A stretch of 64,000 nt of DNA from Natrinema sp031626495. GTDB lineage: Archaea > Halobacteriota > Halobacteria > Halobacteriales > Natrialbaceae. Within the stretch, counting starts at the first letter, position 1; each line of letters begins with the position of its first letter. The stretch spans positions 248,001-312,000 of the forward strand of contig NZ_JAMQOJ010000007.1 of assembly GCF_031626495.1 (NCBI RefSeq). Direction: 5' to 3'. Under the pieces are notes generated by a model. The model saw only the letters and a list, made by a program, of their open reading frames with translations. It did no database searches and was not told the DNA's origin. A program made the position numbers and the translations under genes. Positions 61,121 to 64,000 of the stretch are shown here, in pieces.

Positions 61121-62493
61121 ACTCGATTCTCCATCTGTTGTACACCCTCGGAGAGCGTCTGGCGTTTGAAGTACATCGCTTCGACCGCGAAGACCGCCAC
61201 GGCGATGACGACGACCAGCCAGAAGACGGCGGGAAGCTGCGAGTAGAGGTACCACGTCAGCATCACGAAGAACGCGGCCGAGCCGATCGCGCCGAGCACC
61301 GGCGGAATCGGATTGACGTCGACCTCGTCGGAGTCGCGCACCGACAACGCCAGCACGCTCATCGCGCCGAAGACGACGATGAAGGCCAGCGAGGCGAACT
61401 CCACGACGGCCTCGAGGCTGCCGAGGACGGTGAAGGCGGCCGTCAAAAGGCCGATGACGATCACGGTTCGCTTCGGGGCGGCGTCTGCGTCCGGATCGCC
61501 CATCTCGTGGGGGAGGATGTCGTCGCCGATCAGGTTCTTCGCGAAGATGGACTCGCTGAACAGCGTCGAGTTGATCGCGCTGGCCGTCGAGATGAGGCCG
61601 GCGATCCCGACGGCGAGCGCGAGCCACTTCGAGATGAGCAGGGCGCCGTAGAGCAGCGCCGGCTCGGGCTGGGCGGCGATCACCTCCTCGGGCAGCAGCG
61701 TCGTGATCACGAACCCGACGAGGATGTAGATGATCGCCGCGATCGGGATCGAGATGAACACGCCCTTCCCGAGGGTCTCGTCCGGATCGTCGAACTGTTC
61801 CTGATCGTAGAACAGCAGCTGCCAGCCCTCGAAGGAAACGAAGCCCACCGAGGCGGCGATGACGGGATTGAGCCCGAGTTCGGCGAGGCCGGACTGTAAC
61901 TGGAAGTTCGCCGCACCGTACCAGAGCCCGATGAGGCCGAACACTGCGATGATCCCCGCCTGGACGAACACCAGATACCGTTCGACCGCCGCCGACGAGC
62001 CCGCGCCCAAGAGGTTCAATCCCACGAAGAGAGCGAGGATGCCGACCGAGAGGAACTGCCGGACCGGCAGCCCCCAGACGTATTCGACCCCGATCAGCAT
62101 CCGGCCGTACATTCCGAACGCGTAGGCGTACATCGCCATCGTCCCGATGTAGCCGACGACGAGCGTCCAGCCGACCACGCCCGCCACGGTCGATCGCCCC
62201 GTGAGTTCCTCGATGTACGTGACCGAGCCGCCGTTGCTGTCGGTCGCGTCGTTCAACTTGATATAGGAGTATGCACAGCAGAAGACGACGACGGTCGCCA
62301 GGGAGTAGGCGAACCACGTCAGGATCCCCGCGGCGGCGACGACGATGCCGATCGCCGCGTAAATGCCGCCGCCGACGATGCCGCCCACGCCCAGCGCGAC
62401 CGCCGTTCCGACGCCGAACCCGCCGCTCTCATCCCCGTCGCCGCCGTCACCACTTCCACCGCCGTTCTCGCCGCCGTTTCCGTTCGAACTCAT
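61117..62493 (-). CDS. APC-family amino-acid permease
   Basis: A 458-residue transporter with about 12 helices. After a Gly/Asp-rich N-terminal tail, GVGGIVGGGIYAAIGIVVAA is the glycine-rich helix 1 of APC amino-acid transporters. LNPVIAASVGFVSFEGWQLL matches helix 6, the substrate-binding region. It overlaps the stop of the upstream solute-binding gene as ATGA (62490-62493), which is unusual because APC carriers do not need such a protein. Substrate probably an amino acid or amine. Confidence 0.88.
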   Translation of the reverse strand: MSSNGNGGENGGGSGDGGDGDESGGFGVGTAVALGVGGIVGGGIYAAIGIVVAAAGILTWFAYSLATVVVFCCAYSYIKLNDATDSNGGSVTYIEELTGRSTVAGVVGWTLVVGYIGTMAMYAYAFGMYGRMLIGVEYVWGLPVRQFLSVGILALFVGLNLLGAGSSAAVERYLVFVQAGIIAVFGLIGLWYGAANFQLQSGLAELGLNPVIAASVGFVSFEGWQLLFYDQEQFDDPDETLGKGVFISIPIAAIIYILVGFVITTLLPEEVIAAQPEPALLYGALLISKWLALAVGIAGLISTASAINSTLFSESIFAKNLIGDDILPHEMGDPDADAAPKRTVIVIGLLTAAFTVLGSLEAVVEFASLAFIVVFGAMSVLALSVRDSDEVDVNPIPPVLGAIGSAAFFVMLTWYLYSQLPAVFWLVVVIAVAVFAVEAMYFKRQTLSEGVQQMENRV

Positions 62494-64000
62494 GAGTCCG
62501 ACCTCACTCTGGCGACCTCGTCACCCGCTGCGAGCCGTGGATTGACCTTCGCGATCGGATGAACGCGGAAGTTCTCGAGGCCCGCGTCCACGGCGAAACT
62601 GTTCTCGAACGAGCAGATCGGGAGGCAGACCCGATCCTCGAGCAGCCGCGTGATCGCAGCCTCGTAGAGCCGTCGTCGGCGCTCGCGGTTCGTCGTCTCT
62701 CGGGCCGCCGAGAGCCGCTCCATGACCGCGTCCTCGCGGTAAAAGGTCCCGTTGGTCACGCCGGCCGCGTTCTCGTGAAACGCCGGATAGAGGTGCGAGT
62801 CCGGATCGGGCGTGCCGCTGATCTCGCCGACGAACACCGAGTAGTCGCGCTCGGAGCCGGAGACGTACCGCTCGAGGAACGACGTCTCGGGCACGGAGAC
62901 GACGAGCGCGCCGCGGCTGGCGTCTCTGAGGCCGCCGGCCAGCGCCTCGCCGAACTCCTTGTGTTTCGGATCCATCGAGGTGAGGATGCGGAGTTGGCCG
63001 CTCGCCGCGTCGGCCTCGCGGAACAACTGACGGGCGCGTTCGGTGTTCTTCTCGTTGGCGAGCGCCGCCCACTCCTCGGTCGGCATGTCCCACTCGTCCG
63101 CGACCTGTGGGGGTAGCGGTCCGTACTGCCGCTGTCCCATCGGTTCGACGAACTCCGAGACCGCCTTCTCGAGGTCGATGCAGTAGCTGATCGCCTCCCG
63201 TACCTTGGGGTCGGTCGTCGGCCCCTCGTTCAGGTTGAATCCGAAGTAAAACGACGTGTACCCCCGTCGGCGCTTCACCGACGCGTTCGCGACGTCGCTG
63301 ACGTGAGCGACGATCGTCGGCGAGACCGGCTCGATGGCGTCGTTGCGGTTCGTCCGCAGGCTCGACAGCTGTGTCATCGGGAACTCGACGTACGCCACCG
63401 TGAGCCGTCCGATCGCGGGCGTCGGCTCGTCCCAGTAGTCGTCCCAGCGGCGCAGCGTGGCCTTCTTCTCCTCGCTGAACGACACCGCCTCGAACGGACC
63501 GGCGCCGATCGGATCGGTCGCGAACGCCTCCGGATCGTCCTCCCGCTCCTGTCGAGGGACGATCGGCTGCGTGAGCGCGTGCTCGAGCGCCGGATACGGC
63601 TCCGCGAGCGTGAATCGAACGGTGCGCTCGTCGACGGCCTCGACCGAGTCGAACGGGCTCACCCGCCACGCCGTCGGCGCGTCCTCCTCGAGCGGCGCGG
63701 TAAACGAGTAGACCACGTCGTCGGCGACCACCTCGCGGTCGTTGTGGAACCGCGCACTGTCCTCGAGTTCGACGACGACCTCGCGGCGATCGTTCTCGAA
63801 TTGGGGCTCGCCGGCCGCGAGTTTGGGAACGGTATCGATCCCCTCGCCGTACTCGTAGAGGCCGTCGAACACCCGTCCGATCGCCTGCTCGGAGCCGATT
63901 GATATCGCGTCGAACGGATCGAGCGTGATCGGCGGGCGGAGCGTTCCGACGCGAAACGTCGGATCAGGGCCGGTCCCGAGCGTCGTCGAACAGCCAGCGA
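62490..64000 (-). CDS. Family-5 solute-binding lipoprotein (OppA/DppA-like), 5' end outside window
   Basis: At least 503 codons of an extracellular binding protein of peptide/nickel ABC importers. The visible N-terminus reads AGCSTTLGTG, the end of a lipobox with its Cys, so only the signal sequence is missing. Next come TFRVGTLRPPITLDPFDAIS and RVFDGLYEYGEGIDTVPKLA, the usual start of SBP_bac_5. YSFTAPLEEDAPTAWRVSPF and DDPEAFATDPIGAGPFEAVS are typical later. The APC permease follows with an ATGA overlap. No permease or ATPase of an ABC importer is in view. Peptides or oligosaccharides are possible ligands. Confidence 0.9.
   Translation of the reverse strand, partial: AGCSTTLGTGPDPTFRVGTLRPPITLDPFDAISIGSEQAIGRVFDGLYEYGEGIDTVPKLAAGEPQFENDRREVVVELEDSARFHNDREVVADDVVYSFTAPLEEDAPTAWRVSPFDSVEAVDERTVRFTLAEPYPALEHALTQPIVPRQEREDDPEAFATDPIGAGPFEAVSFSEEKKATLRRWDDYWDEPTPAIGRLTVAYVEFPMTQLSSLRTNRNDAIEPVSPTIVAHVSDVANASVKRRRGYTSFYFGFNLNEGPTTDPKVREAISYCIDLEKAVSEFVEPMGQRQYGPLPPQVADEWDMPTEEWAALANEKNTERARQLFREADAASGQLRILTSMDPKHKEFGEALAGGLRDASRGALVVSVPETSFLERYVSGSERDYSVFVGEISGTPDPDSHLYPAFHENAAGVTNGTFYREDAVMERLSAARETTNRERRRRLYEAAITRLLEDRVCLPICSFENSFAVDAGLENFRVHPIAKVNPRLAAGDEVARVRSDS

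Noticed and set aside
60140..62317. 725-codon minus-strand ORF across topA and the permease gene
   Set aside because: It is Arg-rich in one part and antisense to topA in the other; both true genes are clear in other frames.
1..64000. Search by eye for tRNA, rRNA, CRISPR and transposase genes
   Set aside because: No cloverleaf T-arm signatures, regularly spaced repeats or DDE/HUH/TnpB motifs were recognised; a dedicated tool could still find a degenerate one.

Overview
The window is chromosomal DNA from a halophilic archaeon (class Halobacteria), very probably a member of the Natrialbales. It is GC-rich with long spurious antisense ORFs. Real proteins are strongly acidic, many genes look leaderless (a TATA-like box about 30 bp before the ATG), and exported proteins carry Tat signals ending in a lipobox. 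Typical haloarchaeal families are present: Bat-type HTH_10, HalOD1, DUF7344-like winged helices, DpsA, ThiN-fused regulator and Cys-type Thi4. No rRNA, tRNA, CRISPR array or transposase gene was recognised.

1-13.4 kb is mostly metabolic. It holds a PfkB sugar kinase (cut by the window edge), a Tat lipoprotein, a GapN-like aldehyde dehydrogenase, dpsA, a 55-residue protein behind a perfect DtxR/IdeR-type iron box, a macrodomain protein, purM, a TraB/PrgY-like membrane protein overlapping a site-2-protease-like M50 gene, a thioesterase, a PAS sensor protein with a decayed ATPase, and glmM.

13.6-41 kb is a surface-glycan locus. It encodes a phosphodiesterase-superfamily enzyme, a secreted beta-helix protein, a Wzx-type flippase, two GT2 glycosyltransferases, two related Tat lipoproteins of the polysaccharide-deacetylase type (one without its metal histidines), a secreted M14/aspartoacylase-like enzyme, an asparagine-synthase-like amidotransferase, a DUF1616 protein and a YdjM-like membrane protein. 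A tight four-gene minus-strand operon follows (WbpA/TviB-like UDP-HexNAc dehydrogenase, DUF354, GT4, large polytopic membrane protein), and then glmS. Three membrane-anchored winged-helix proteins lie among these genes. glmS and glmM supply glucosamine phosphates; the dehydrogenase and amidotransferase suggest a HexNAc-uronic acid or uronamide polymer.

41-64 kb is mixed housekeeping. It contains two anchored low-complexity surface proteins, an SPW-repeat protein, an SDR oxidoreductase, a leucyl-tRNA synthetase with a bacterial-type core, HalOD1 and J-domain proteins, DUF420, the thiamine regulator thiR, a methyltransferase, a thioesterase, a frameshifted Tat-exported alpha/beta hydrolase, thi4, a MATE transporter, topA, an APC permease and a family-5 solute-binding lipoprotein cut by the right edge.
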